DNA of 64,000 nucleotides from Hyphomicrobiales bacterium. Its GTDB lineage: Bacteria > Pseudomonadota > Alphaproteobacteria > Rhizobiales > Rhizobiaceae. Below, piece by piece: positions 35,158 to 43,946 of this stretch. Position 1 is the stretch's first letter. Each line of letters opens with the position of its first letter. The notes under the pieces are model-generated. The model ran no database searches. It had not been told where the DNA came from and was given only the letters and a program-made list of their open reading frames with translations. Location: NCBI GenBank assembly GCA_900472175.1, contig UCHD01000001.1:855665-919664 (forward strand), read 5' to 3'. A program made the translations under genes and the position numbers.

Positions 35158-35177
35158 TACACTCCCAAGGTTAGCTC

Positions 35178-35312
35178 ATGCCCGTCATAAAGAACGCTAG
35201 GCACGAGGCATTCGCCCAGGCATTGGCCAAGGGCATGACCGCAATCAAGCGGGTAACGTGCGGCGATACAAGGTGTGCGTGCAGTTTGTGCAGGAGTTTT
35301 TCCGATGGATGA
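35178..35312 (+). pseudogene. Truncated terminase small-subunit N-terminus, candidate
   Basis: A 44-codon frame beginning MPVIKNARHEAFAQALAKGM, which closely resembles the start of the terminase small subunits of many alphaproteobacterial phages. After about 22 residues the resemblance stops and a Cys-rich, unlikely sequence follows to the stop. It overlaps the start of the DUF5681 gene by eight bases. I read it as a remnant of an older terS gene, though a short expressed peptide cannot be excluded. Confidence 0.55.
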
Positions 35313-35691
35313 GACCCGAAACAACGGGGGAAAAACGGGAAAGCCGTCTCCACCTGTTGAACACCAATTCAAGCCAGGCAATCCGGGCCGTCAGAAGGGT
35401 TCGCGAAACAAGCTTGGAGAACTTTTCCTCGAGGCGATGCACGCCGATTTCGAGGCTCACGGCCCAGCGGTGATCGAGAAGGTCCGGAACGACAAGCCGG
35501 ACCAGTATCTCAAGATTGTTGCGTCCATCCTGCCCAAGGATTTTAACGTCAGCTTCAGAAAAACGGATGAACTATCGGATGACGAACTTATTGAGCGCAT
35601 CCGCCTCCTCGACGCCTCCATCAAGCCTTTCCTCGCTGCTCGAGGAGAGAATGGAGCTGACGAAAGAGATCCAGCGCAGACAGAGCACTAA
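35305..35691 (+). CDS. DUF5681-type protein in the small-terminase position
   Basis: A 128-residue protein with the DUF5681 signature FKPGNPGRQKGSRNKLGELF near residues 22-41, a Gly/Arg/Lys-rich segment expected to bind DNA, followed by helices. It lies directly before, and overlaps by 41 bases, the large terminase gene, so it probably recognises phage DNA for packaging. CAGGAG lies eight bases before the ATG at 35305. Confidence 0.8.
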   Translation: MDETRNNGGKTGKPSPPVEHQFKPGNPGRQKGSRNKLGELFLEAMHADFEAHGPAVIEKVRNDKPDQYLKIVASILPKDFNVSFRKTDELSDDELIERIRLLDASIKPFLAARGENGADERDPAQTEH

Positions 35692-37051
35692 CCGGCTTCG
35701 GTTCTACAGCCCCTACACGAAGCAGCGCGAGTTCCATGCGGCCGGAGCAGTGAAGTCAGAGAGACTTTTCATGGCGGGCAATCAGCTCGGCAAAACTGTC
35801 GCTGGCGGCGCAGAATGGGCGATGCATCTAACCGGCCGATATCCAGACTGGTGGACAGGCGCGACATTCGACAAGCCACCGCTGCTCTGGGCCGGGTCGG
35901 TGACGGGCGAGAGCACGCGGGATAACCCGCAACGCATTCTCATCGGCCCGCCTGCGAAGGAAACGGAATGGGGTACTGGCTTCATTCCTGCCGACTGCAT
36001 CGTCGATCGGGCAAGAGCGATGGGTGTTCCCGACCTGCTCGACAACGTCGTCGTCCGGTGGGGCGGCGGGGGAGATGTCCAGGCAGGTGACAGCATCATT
36101 GCCTTCAAGGCCTACGAGAAGGGCCGCGAGAAGTGGCAGGGGCCAACGGTGGACGGTGTCTGGTATGACGAAGAGCCCCCCGAGGATATCTACAGCGAAG
36201 GCCTGACGCGAACCAACAATGGCCAGCGCGGGCAGTTCGCGCAAATGACGTTCACACCGCTGCTTGGCATGTCAACCGTCGTAGCGAGGTTCATCATGCC
36301 GGCTGCTGACGAAATCGGGACAGAAGCACGGCACGTCACATCGATGACGATCGACGACGCTGAGCATTACACACCCGAGCAGCGAGCGAAAATTGTCGCC
36401 AGCTACCCGGCGCATGAGCGTGAGGCGCGGGCGAAGGGCATTCCAACGCTCGGCTCCGGGATCGTCTTTCCAGTGCTGGAAGAAGACATCATCGTGGAGC
36501 CGTTCGATATTCCGAAGCACTGGCCGCAGATCGGTGCTCTGGACTTCGGCTGGGACCACCCGACCGCGGCCGTCAATCTGGCATGGGACCGTGACGCCGA
36601 CGTCATTTACGTGACGAAGGACTATCGCAAGCGGCAAGCGACACCAGTGTTCCATTCGGCCGCACTGAAGCCCTGGGGCAACTGGCTACCGTGGGCATGG
36701 CCTCACGATGGCAACAACGACACGGCAGCGGGCGAGAACCTCGCAAGCCAGTACAAGGCTCAGGGCCTGAAGATGCTGCCGGAGCGGGCGACGTTCGGCG
36801 ACGGCGGCAATAGTGTCGAGGCTGGCGTCACTGACATGCTGGATCGCATGCTGACCGGACGCTGGAAAGTGTTCCGAACCTGCGGCCTCTGGCTTGAGGA
36901 GCGCCGTCTCTATCACCGCAAGGACGGCAAGATTGTGAAACTCCATGACGACGTCATCTCGGCCTCTCGATACGGGCTGATGATGAAGCGCAAGGCCGTG
37001 GTGAATAAGCCCGCAAGTTCGTGGGACTTCAAAGGAACGAAGGTAGTCTGA
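35651..37051 (+). CDS. terL: Phage terminase large subunit
   Basis: The packaging motor ATPase and nuclease, 466 residues. Walker A is FMAGNQLGKTVAGG near residues 43-56, Walker B is GVWYDEEPPED near residues 177-187, and the nuclease domain starts with IGALDFGWDHPTA near residue 295. The sequence type resembles the terminases of short-tailed phages. The ATG at 35651 has GAGGAGA before it and overlaps the previous gene; the longer frame upstream is a shadow. The stop overlaps the portal start (TGATG). Confidence 0.95.
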   Translation: MELTKEIQRRQSTNRLRFYSPYTKQREFHAAGAVKSERLFMAGNQLGKTVAGGAEWAMHLTGRYPDWWTGATFDKPPLLWAGSVTGESTRDNPQRILIGPPAKETEWGTGFIPADCIVDRARAMGVPDLLDNVVVRWGGGGDVQAGDSIIAFKAYEKGREKWQGPTVDGVWYDEEPPEDIYSEGLTRTNNGQRGQFAQMTFTPLLGMSTVVARFIMPAADEIGTEARHVTSMTIDDAEHYTPEQRAKIVASYPAHEREARAKGIPTLGSGIVFPVLEEDIIVEPFDIPKHWPQIGALDFGWDHPTAAVNLAWDRDADVIYVTKDYRKRQATPVFHSAALKPWGNWLPWAWPHDGNNDTAAGENLASQYKAQGLKMLPERATFGDGGNSVEAGVTDMLDRMLTGRWKVFRTCGLWLEERRLYHRKDGKIVKLHDDVISASRYGLMMKRKAVVNKPASSWDFKGTKVV

Positions 37052-39111
37052 TGGCAATGTCCGATGAGGAGATGTCCAAGCTGGTCAATGGCTTGGTCAA
37101 GGATTGCGAGAGCTATCGGGGCCAGTTGTCCAAGGACCGCCAGACGGCGACCGAATACTACGATGGTGTCATGAAGGATGTGGAAGCGCCTGTAGGCCGC
37201 TCACAGGTCATTTCGCGCGATGTGCGGACCACGATCAAGAAGGTACTGCCATCGATCATTAGGACCATCCTGGGAAGCGACAAAATTGTCGAGTATCAGC
37301 CGGTAGGGCCGGGTGATGAGCCAGGCGCGGAACAATCGACCGACTACATCAACAACATCGTGTTCCCCGAGAGCAATGGCTACAAGGCGGTCAAGGATGC
37401 CGTCAATGACGCCCTGAAGCTGCGCAACGGCGTTATTCGCTGGTGGTACGACAAGAAGATTGTGGTCTCGGTATCGAAGCATACAGGCTTGAGTGAGGAC
37501 GCGGTTGTCCAGCTGGTTTCAGGTGACGACATCACCGTTCTGGAGCAAACCCAGACAATCGAGATGATCGATACGCCGGAGGGCCCACAGCCGCAGACGA
37601 TGTATGATGTGAAGATCCGACGCCGGAAGGAACTGGGGCGCACACGCCTTGGGGCGGTGCCGCCGGAAGAGTTCCTGATCCATCCGGATGCAATCGACAT
37701 TGACGAGAGCCCGATTACAGGGATCAACAAGCGGCTGCGCCGGAGCGATTTGGTCGCGCTCGGCTATGACCGGGCCATGATTGACGACATCCCGGCCGCG
37801 ACCGAGAGCAATGGCGACAAGGATGCTGAGGAGAGCACCCGACGCCGGTACGTTGAAGCGGAATCAGAAACCAGTGCCAAGGCAATGCAGGAGGTCGAAT
37901 ACTACGAGCTGTACGTTCGTATCGACGCCGACGATGACGGCATCGCTGAACTGCGCCGACAGGTCTATGCGGGCGGTATCAAGGCCAAGTACCTGCTCGA
38001 AGACGAGGAGTGCGACGAGGTACCGTTTGCGGACATCGTGTCCGAAGATCGACCACATGAGCGCGAGGGCACATCGATCACGGATGACACGAAAGACCTG
38101 CAGAAGATCAAGACGGTCCTGCTACGCCAGACGCTCGATAACCTCTACTGGCAAAACATGCAGCAGCCGATTGTTCAGGAAGGGACGATCGAGAACCCGG
38201 AATCAGTGTTGAACCCGAAGTTCGGTCAGCCGATCCGTGTTTCTAACGGGACAAGCGTTGCTGATGCCGTTGGTTTCTCGACGGTTCCCTTTGTCGCTCA
38301 GCAGTCGTTCGGCATGCTGACCTATCTCGACAACGAGATCACGGACCGCACCGGGATTTCGGATGCATCAAGCGGCATGGCGGCGGATGCGTTGCAGAAC
38401 ATCACCGCCAAGGCCTCAGCCATGATCGAACAGGCGGGGATAGGCCAGACCGAACTGATGGTCAGCACAATTGCCAACGGCTTGAAGAAGGTCTTCAAAG
38501 GCTTGCTGCGCCTGACAATCAAGCACCAGGATAAGCCGCGTGTGGTTCGCCTGAGAGACGAGTGGGTTGAGGTAGACCCGCGCTACTGGAACGCTGAAAT
38601 GGATGCCACGGTGAACACTGGCCTCGGCGCCGGTACCCGCGAGCGCGACATGATCGTCACCCAGGTGGTCATTGCCCTGCAGAAGGAACTGCTCTCAGCC
38701 TTCGGCCCGATCGATAATCCGTATGTGACGCCAGACAATCTCTACAACGCGATTTCGAAGCACGTCGAAGCATCCGGACTGAAGTCCACGGATATGTATT
38801 TCTCGAAGCCCAACATCGACGAGATCAAGGCGAAGATAGCCGAAAAGGCTCAGCAGCCCGACCCGGAAGCGGAAAAGGCCAAGGCCGATATCGCGCTCCA
38901 ACAGCAGAAGATCGCGGCCGATGCCGCGAATGATCAGCGCAAGATGGAAATTGACCGCGAGCTCGAGCTCGAAAAGATCAATTCCAACACGGAACTGAAG
39001 CGCTACCAGATCGACCAAGAGATTGCGCTTCAGGTTCGTCAGAACACGGCGGAGATGATGCTTGGCGGTCCCCGCATGCCAGCCGTACATATCGGAGGCC
39101 AGCCAGGATGA
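37051..39111 (+). CDS. Phage portal protein
   Basis: The ring through which DNA enters and leaves the head. At 686 residues it is in the size range of the large portals of P22-like podoviruses. Typical features are the N-terminal RTTIKKVLPSIIRTILGSDK, the central GTSITDDTKDLQKIKTVLLR, and a long C-terminal coiled-coil barrel rich in Ala, Lys and Gln (about 590-660). It is translationally coupled to terL by TGATG. Confidence 0.93.
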   Translation: MAMSDEEMSKLVNGLVKDCESYRGQLSKDRQTATEYYDGVMKDVEAPVGRSQVISRDVRTTIKKVLPSIIRTILGSDKIVEYQPVGPGDEPGAEQSTDYINNIVFPESNGYKAVKDAVNDALKLRNGVIRWWYDKKIVVSVSKHTGLSEDAVVQLVSGDDITVLEQTQTIEMIDTPEGPQPQTMYDVKIRRRKELGRTRLGAVPPEEFLIHPDAIDIDESPITGINKRLRRSDLVALGYDRAMIDDIPAATESNGDKDAEESTRRRYVEAESETSAKAMQEVEYYELYVRIDADDDGIAELRRQVYAGGIKAKYLLEDEECDEVPFADIVSEDRPHEREGTSITDDTKDLQKIKTVLLRQTLDNLYWQNMQQPIVQEGTIENPESVLNPKFGQPIRVSNGTSVADAVGFSTVPFVAQQSFGMLTYLDNEITDRTGISDASSGMAADALQNITAKASAMIEQAGIGQTELMVSTIANGLKKVFKGLLRLTIKHQDKPRVVRLRDEWVEVDPRYWNAEMDATVNTGLGAGTRERDMIVTQVVIALQKELLSAFGPIDNPYVTPDNLYNAISKHVEASGLKSTDMYFSKPNIDEIKAKIAEKAQQPDPEAEKAKADIALQQQKIAADAANDQRKMEIDRELELEKINSNTELKRYQIDQEIALQVRQNTAEMMLGGPRMPAVHIGGQPG

Positions 39112-39344
39112 CGCCAGCAGAGAAAGCTGCAGCTGCCCGTGCACTGCTCGACATGCCTCTATTCCACCTCCTGATGGACGACATGGAGGCATCAGCAATC
39201 AACCGGTGCGTAGGAGCATCGGCAACAGATCATGAGACGCGCGCCGCCTATGCGGCCGAGACGCGCGCCATCCGAACTTTCCGGAGCAAGCTCAACCTCT
39301 TGATCGAGGAAGCCAAGGCTACCGGGAATAGTGCGCCGGCATAA
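39108..39344 (+). CDS. Small phage protein between portal and scaffold
   Basis: A 78-residue, Ala-rich helical protein (start MTPAEKAAAARALLDMPLFH). Its start overlaps the portal stop by ATGA. No recognised family. Proteins of this kind between portal and scaffold are common in podoviruses and mostly uncharacterised. Confidence 0.7.
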   Translation: MTPAEKAAAARALLDMPLFHLLMDDMEASAINRCVGASATDHETRAAYAAETRAIRTFRSKLNLLIEEAKATGNSAPA

Positions 39345-39375
39345 CGCCCGCGCCGAACGTCTAGAAGGACAAGCC

Positions 39376-40353
39376 ATGACAGACGAGAGTGCCAACCTGC
39401 CAGGCGGCGGGAGCAAAACCGTTGAACCCTCGACCGATATCGACAACCCCGAAAACCTGAACTTTTGGGAGCCTGGCGACGAAGAGCGCGAACAGCCCAA
39501 CCCGCAGGGCAGGGAACAAGGAATCGAGCCCGAGACGGATGAGATTGCCGGAGGCGATCAAGAGACCGGTGCGAACGCTGACGAAGAGCTCGATCTGGAA
39601 GCCACGGGCGAAGAGCCCGAAGCAGGCGACCCGAACGATGACCTCGTCGTTACCATCAAGGGTGGCGAGCAGGTTCCCGTGAAGGAACTGAAGCTCGGCT
39701 ACATGCGTGAGCGAGACTACCGCACCAAGACACAGGAAGTGGCCAATCGCGGCCGCACTCTTGAGACTATGTCAACCAGCGTGTCGAATACGGCACGCGC
39801 TATCGCAGATTTTCTGGCTAATCAGTTGCCCGACGAACCGCAGACCATCCTGGCGGTCAAAGACCCTGCAGAATACACCCGGCAGAAGGCCATCTATGAT
39901 TCCGCGATGACGCAAGTCTCGCAGATCATAGCGCTTGGCCAACAGCCGCAGCAGGTCGGTCAACTGCTGACGAACGAGCAGAAGCAGGAACGCCTCAATA
40001 GCGAGAACGCAGAGCTGCTCAAGACTTTTCCGAAGCTTGCAGATCCCAAGGCCCGTCAGACCTTCTTCAACAATGCGTTCGAGACGGCTGCCGAGTTTGG
40101 GTACTCGCAAAAGGAAACCGCCCAGGCAACAGACCATCGACTGTTCAAGATGGTCCATTATGCCCGTCTCGGCTTGAAGGCTGAGAAGGACAGGCGCCAG
40201 GCGCTGGAGAAGGTCAACAACGCACCGAATGCCGTGCCACGTGCGAAAGCCACGGGACCGGCAGCGGCGCAAGCCCGCCAGAATCAGACTGCGATGAAGC
40301 GGTTGGATCAAACCGGGTCGATCAAGGACGCAATGTCGATCGACTTCGAATAG
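39376..40353 (+). CDS. Capsid scaffolding-type protein
   Basis: A 325-residue protein directly before the major capsid gene. It has a strongly acidic N-terminus (about residues 20-90), then ELKLGYMRERDYRTKTQEVA, a pattern seen in many phage scaffold proteins, and a helical Gln/Lys-rich remainder with a basic C-terminus that would contact the capsid. The ATG at 39376 follows AGAAGGA; the frame upstream of it is not used. Assignment rests on position and composition. Confidence 0.8.
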   Translation: MTDESANLPGGGSKTVEPSTDIDNPENLNFWEPGDEEREQPNPQGREQGIEPETDEIAGGDQETGANADEELDLEATGEEPEAGDPNDDLVVTIKGGEQVPVKELKLGYMRERDYRTKTQEVANRGRTLETMSTSVSNTARAIADFLANQLPDEPQTILAVKDPAEYTRQKAIYDSAMTQVSQIIALGQQPQQVGQLLTNEQKQERLNSENAELLKTFPKLADPKARQTFFNNAFETAAEFGYSQKETAQATDHRLFKMVHYARLGLKAEKDRRQALEKVNNAPNAVPRAKATGPAAAQARQNQTAMKRLDQTGSIKDAMSIDFE

Positions 40354-40377
40354 GGCCATCATCGAAGGATTATCAAC

Positions 40378-41370
40378 ATGGCTGTTGTAACCAACACCTT
40401 CCTGACGACGAATGCCGTCGGGAACCGCGAAGAGCTTTCCGACGTCGTGTCGCGCATTACGCCGGAAGACACCCCGATCTACTCCATGATCGAAAAGGGC
40501 AAGTGCGTCTCTGTTCACCCTGAATGGGATGTGGACGAGCTCGCACCACCTGCCGAAAACGTCGTGCCTGAAGGTGCCGAATACAATTTCGATGCCATCA
40601 CGCCGCCCGGCCGGTACGGCGACTATACCCAGATCATGCGCAAGAGCTGGGCAATCTCCGGCACTCAGGAAGTCGTTTCCGAAGCCGGCAATGTGCAGAA
40701 GCGCAAGTACCAGAAACTGAAGAAGGGCGTCGAGCTCCGCAAGGATGTCGAGTTCGCCATTGTGTCGCCGCAGGCCTCACAGGGCGGCGCCATCCGCAAG
40801 CTGGGCGGTCTGCCCACCTGGATCACCACGAACGCCTCGCGCGGCGCTGGTGGCGTGAACGGCGGCTTCAATGCCGGTACCGGCCTGACGGTCGCTCCGA
40901 CCAACGGTACGCAGCGCGCGTTCACCAAAGCACTGCTCGACACCGCTATGTCGAACGGCTTCACGGCCGGTGCCAACTTCCAGCATCTGGTTGGCGCTCC
41001 CTACATCAAGTCGGTGTTCGTCACCTTCATGTCGGACGCCAATGTCGCGCCGTTCCGTTACGCGGTTTCCAAGGGCGGCGAGCGCAACACCATCGTGGCG
41101 ACGGCCGATTACTACGAGGGCCCGTTCGGCACGATCATGATCCAGCCCGACCGTGTTATGGCAACGGCGGCTCTGGCTCGAAACGCATTCCTCATCGACA
41201 CCGAATTCCTTGAATTCCTCTGGCTCCGCAAGATCCAGGAAGACAAGGAAGTCGCCAAGACGGGCGATGCGGACAAGGGCGTTCTGATCGGCGAAGGCAC
41301 GCTGAAGCCAAAGAACGAAAAAGGCCTGGGGGTTATCGCTGACCTCTTCGGCATGTCGGCATCGAGCTAA
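40378..41370 (+). CDS. Major capsid protein, DUF5309/SU10 type
   Basis: The 330-residue main head protein with HK97-like fold expected. The N-terminal AVGNREELSDVVSRITPEDT and PIYSMIEKGK are hallmarks of the SU10/DUF5309 capsid family, as is the central GDYTQIMRKSWAISGTQEVV. The C-terminal ETEFLEFLWLRKIQ-like segment (reads DTEFLEFLWLRKIQEDKEVA) is also typical. It follows the scaffold gene by 24 bases with a good ribosome site. Confidence 0.93.
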   Translation: MAVVTNTFLTTNAVGNREELSDVVSRITPEDTPIYSMIEKGKCVSVHPEWDVDELAPPAENVVPEGAEYNFDAITPPGRYGDYTQIMRKSWAISGTQEVVSEAGNVQKRKYQKLKKGVELRKDVEFAIVSPQASQGGAIRKLGGLPTWITTNASRGAGGVNGGFNAGTGLTVAPTNGTQRAFTKALLDTAMSNGFTAGANFQHLVGAPYIKSVFVTFMSDANVAPFRYAVSKGGERNTIVATADYYEGPFGTIMIQPDRVMATAALARNAFLIDTEFLEFLWLRKIQEDKEVAKTGDADKGVLIGEGTLKPKNEKGLGVIADLFGMSASS

Positions 41371-41381
41371 GGAGAACCCAG

Positions 41382-41813
41382 ATGTCTTTCTATCCCGTAG
41401 CCATCACGGCGGCCGCTCTGATGCTCAATCAGAATACGCACGCCGATGTATCTGTCGTGGTCAATCGCGCTGCAGGGTCCGTTCTGACCCTGCCAGCGGC
41501 CTATGGATCGGGTTGCAAATACTCGATCCTTGTCGGCACCACGATCACCTCGAACAACCTTATCATTCAGGTCGCCAACGGCTCTGATGTGATGACGGGC
41601 AATGCCATCAATGCCCAGGATGCCGGTGACACGGCGCTAGCGTTCGAGACCGCGGCTGACACTGACACAATCACCATGAACGGCACCACGAAGGGCGGCG
41701 TAAAGGGTGATCGTGTCGAACTTGAAGACGTCGGCCCGAACCTCTGGGCCGTCAACATCTTCGGTTCTGCCACAGGTACGGAAGTAACGCCGTTCTCCGC
41801 TGCTGTGTCGTAA
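41382..41813 (+). CDS. Putative head decoration protein
   Basis: A 143-residue protein rich in Thr, Val, Ala and Gly with alternating strand pattern, directly after the major capsid gene and before a strong terminator. Composition and position fit a beta-rich capsid decoration or cement protein. No sequence motif proves it. Confidence 0.65.
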   Translation: MSFYPVAITAAALMLNQNTHADVSVVVNRAAGSVLTLPAAYGSGCKYSILVGTTITSNNLIIQVANGSDVMTGNAINAQDAGDTALAFETAADTDTITMNGTTKGGVKGDRVELEDVGPNLWAVNIFGSATGTEVTPFSAAVS

Positions 41814-41840
41814 CAGCGGTTTCACGGCTGAGCATCACGG

Positions 41841-41867
41841 GGCGGTTCTTCGGAGCCGCCTTTTCTT
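41841..41867 (+). terminator. Rho-independent terminator after capsid genes
   Basis: GGCGGTTC pairs with GAGCCGCC around a TTCG tetraloop and is followed by TTTTCTT. It would reduce expression of the following genes compared with the capsid and decoration genes. Confidence 0.9.
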
Positions 41868-41888
41868 ATTCCCAATAGGAGAGACGAA

Positions 41889-42251
41889 ATGTCTGATCTC
41901 AAGAAGGATGCTGAAGACCTCGGCATCAAGGTACCGGGCAACTGGGGCGACAAGCGCATCCAGGAAGAAATCGACAAGGTGCTGAATGCCTCCACGACCG
42001 GCGCCAACGCTGGCAACGGCGAGACGCTGAATACCGCCTTCGCTCCGAAGCCGGACCCGGCCGCTCCTGTGCCGTCGATCGGCATGAACAAGAAGGAATC
42101 AACTGTTCCGGTAAAGCTTCTCTACGATGCTTGGCTTGAAGCCGATGTTCGTACGCCAGCCGGCAAAATCGTTGATCTGCCCGTTTCGAAGGCCAAGGAG
42201 CTGTTCGCTGCTGGCAAGGCCGAACGCGCCGACCGTCTGCCGGGAGAATAA
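41889..42251 (+). CDS. Phage structural-module protein, hypothetical
   Basis: A 120-residue protein. The N-terminus (KKDAEDLGIKVPGNWGDKRI) is a small helical motif resembling the HeH/LEM-like segment seen in phage proteins, then a Pro/Ala linker, then a compact C-terminal part (VPVKLLYDAWLEADVRTPAG). An AGGAGA precedes the ATG. It lies between capsid and connector genes; role unknown. Confidence 0.7.
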   Translation: MSDLKKDAEDLGIKVPGNWGDKRIQEEIDKVLNASTTGANAGNGETLNTAFAPKPDPAAPVPSIGMNKKESTVPVKLLYDAWLEADVRTPAGKIVDLPVSKAKELFAAGKAERADRLPGE

Positions 42252-42254
42252 GCC

Positions 42255-42578
42255 ATGACAATCCGTGACGGTGCGTGGGAGCTGTTCGACTATGATTTCC
42301 AAACCGGTCGCTCAGTCTGGAGATACTTCGACGGCGAAAAGACCACGTTCCGCACGGACTATCCGGTCGATGACCTGATCAAGCAGAACGCCTTCACTCG
42401 GAACGAGACATCCGGCAACCAGATGGGCGACTGGGTGAAAATCGCCTCGGTGCCGCTCAACGTTGCCTATGACGCGGGCCTCGTCCAGGCGCAGACCGAA
42501 GGCGATCAGCAGTTCGTCAAGAAATGGCTGAACGACGGCGACAACCGGGCCTGGCGCTCGTTCGATGCGACTGTCTGA
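42255..42578 (+). CDS. Phage structural-module protein, hypothetical
   Basis: A 107-residue protein (start MTIRDGAWELFDYDFQTGRS) with aromatic-rich sequence. It begins three bases after the previous stop and ends overlapping the next start (TGATG). No family recognised. Position suggests a virion or assembly factor. Confidence 0.65.
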   Translation: MTIRDGAWELFDYDFQTGRSVWRYFDGEKTTFRTDYPVDDLIKQNAFTRNETSGNQMGDWVKIASVPLNVAYDAGLVQAQTEGDQQFVKKWLNDGDNRAWRSFDATV

Positions 42579-42745
42579 TGATCGAGCACCAGAGAGTTCA
42601 GGGCCAGATACGTGCCCTTGAAGAGCGCAAACCTCCAGCAGACGTGGATCCGGAAGAGCATCGCCGGATCAACGATGAGATTTCACGCATCATCGACAAA
42701 TCGCGCCAGTATCAGGCAGCGGCGTCGGGAATGAAGGTCGTCTGA
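42578..42745 (+). CDS. Small coiled-coil phage protein
   Basis: A 55-residue helical protein (start MIEHQRVQGQIRALEERKPP). It is coupled to both neighbours by TGATG. Function unknown; perhaps an assembly factor. Confidence 0.6.
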   Translation: MIEHQRVQGQIRALEERKPPADVDPEEHRRINDEISRIIDKSRQYQAAASGMKVV

Positions 42746-43347
42746 TGTCAGGGATTTCCGACTACAGTGCCTTGCTGATGGATGCCGGTGACTATTCCGG
42801 CAACAATGGCATTGCGCACCTCATGCCGCGCTTCGTCGGCCTTGCTGAGACGAAACTGAACCGGGTCTTGCGTGTCGGCGCGATGGAGAAATCTGCAGTC
42901 GTCACGCTTGTGACGGGTGACGGTGACCTACCGGACGACTTCATTGAGATGAGGCAGACGCTTTCGGCCGACGGTCGCAATCTGCGCTCGTGGTCGCTGC
43001 AGGAGCTGAGCAGCCGCTTCGGGAGCTTTGGTGGCAATCCGATCGGCTATGCGGTCGTGGGAAATCAATTGAGGGTTCGGCCCACCACCGATGGCGACAT
43101 CGGCATCACGTACTATGCCAAGCTGCCCGGGCTCACGCCGGCGACCCCGACAAACTGGCTGCTGACCTCTGCGCCGGATGTCTACCTATACGCCGTTGTC
43201 GAAGAAATCGCGATCTGGGAACGGGACGCGGAGAAGGCCGGTTCAGCGAAGGCGCTCAAGGATCAGGCGATATTCGGCCTCCGGATCAATGATGAGCGCG
43301 CCCGCTGGGGCAATGGACAGGTTGTTATAGGGGAGCCGACACCATGA
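42745..43347 (+). CDS. Phage adaptor (head-tail connector) protein
   Basis: A 200-residue protein of the podovirus adaptor type. The features seen in that group are the N-terminal helix pair (IAHLMPRFVGLAETKLNRVL), LPDDFIEMRQTLSADGR, and the strand-rich centre ending in YYAKLPGLTPATPTNWLLTS, then a helical C-terminus with ALKDQAIFGLRINDERAR. It should bind under the portal. It overlaps its neighbours by one and four bases. Confidence 0.8.
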   Translation: MSGISDYSALLMDAGDYSGNNGIAHLMPRFVGLAETKLNRVLRVGAMEKSAVVTLVTGDGDLPDDFIEMRQTLSADGRNLRSWSLQELSSRFGSFGGNPIGYAVVGNQLRVRPTTDGDIGITYYAKLPGLTPATPTNWLLTSAPDVYLYAVVEEIAIWERDAEKAGSAKALKDQAIFGLRINDERARWGNGQVVIGEPTP

Positions 43348-43946
43348 CCATCCTGACCGCAATCAACGAGGTTGGTGATGTTGTCGGGCTTGACGCCTTC
43401 ACCAGCGTCTACGGTACCGACGATCCCAACGCCAAGACAATGATGGCTCTGGCGACCGAAGCGGGAGCCGAAATAGCGCGCCGTGTGGATTGGCAGCTTA
43501 TGCTGAAGCAGGTGACGCCCTCCGTTGCGTCCTTCGTGCTTCCCGCTGACTATAACCGCATGACACCTGGTGGCGCTCTACGGTCGCCTGCTGGCGAGTT
43601 CGCACGGCCGGTGTTGAGCAGCGGGCAGTGGGCCGTCATCAGCGCGTCCCCGTCGGTCCAGCCATACTTCTTCATCAAGGGAAACGTGATCGGCATTTCG
43701 CCCGTCTCTTTCGCTGCCACAGCCATCATGGATTACGTTTCAAAGAACTGGATCAAGACGAACGCCAGTGTCGAGCGAGATACATTCTCTGCCGACGACG
43801 ATACGGTGCTGTTTCCTGAACGGCTCTTGGTCAAGAATCTCCTGTGGCGCTGGCGCCGACAAAAAGGTTTCGAGTTCGAAGACTACCTGTCCGAGTTCGA
43901 GGCTGACCTCATCGCTGAAATCAGAGCAGATAGGGGCGACCAATGA
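43344..43946 (+). CDS. Second connector/adaptor-type protein
   Basis: A 200-residue protein with the same overall plan as the preceding adaptor: N-terminal helices, a strand-rich middle (QPYFFIKGNVIGISPVSFAA) and a helical end (LLVKNLLWRWRRQKGFEFED). Probably a further tail-hub ring component. Coupled upstream by ATGA and downstream by ATGA. Confidence 0.72.
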   Translation: MTILTAINEVGDVVGLDAFTSVYGTDDPNAKTMMALATEAGAEIARRVDWQLMLKQVTPSVASFVLPADYNRMTPGGALRSPAGEFARPVLSSGQWAVISASPSVQPYFFIKGNVIGISPVSFAATAIMDYVSKNWIKTNASVERDTFSADDDTVLFPERLLVKNLLWRWRRQKGFEFEDYLSEFEADLIAEIRADRGDQ

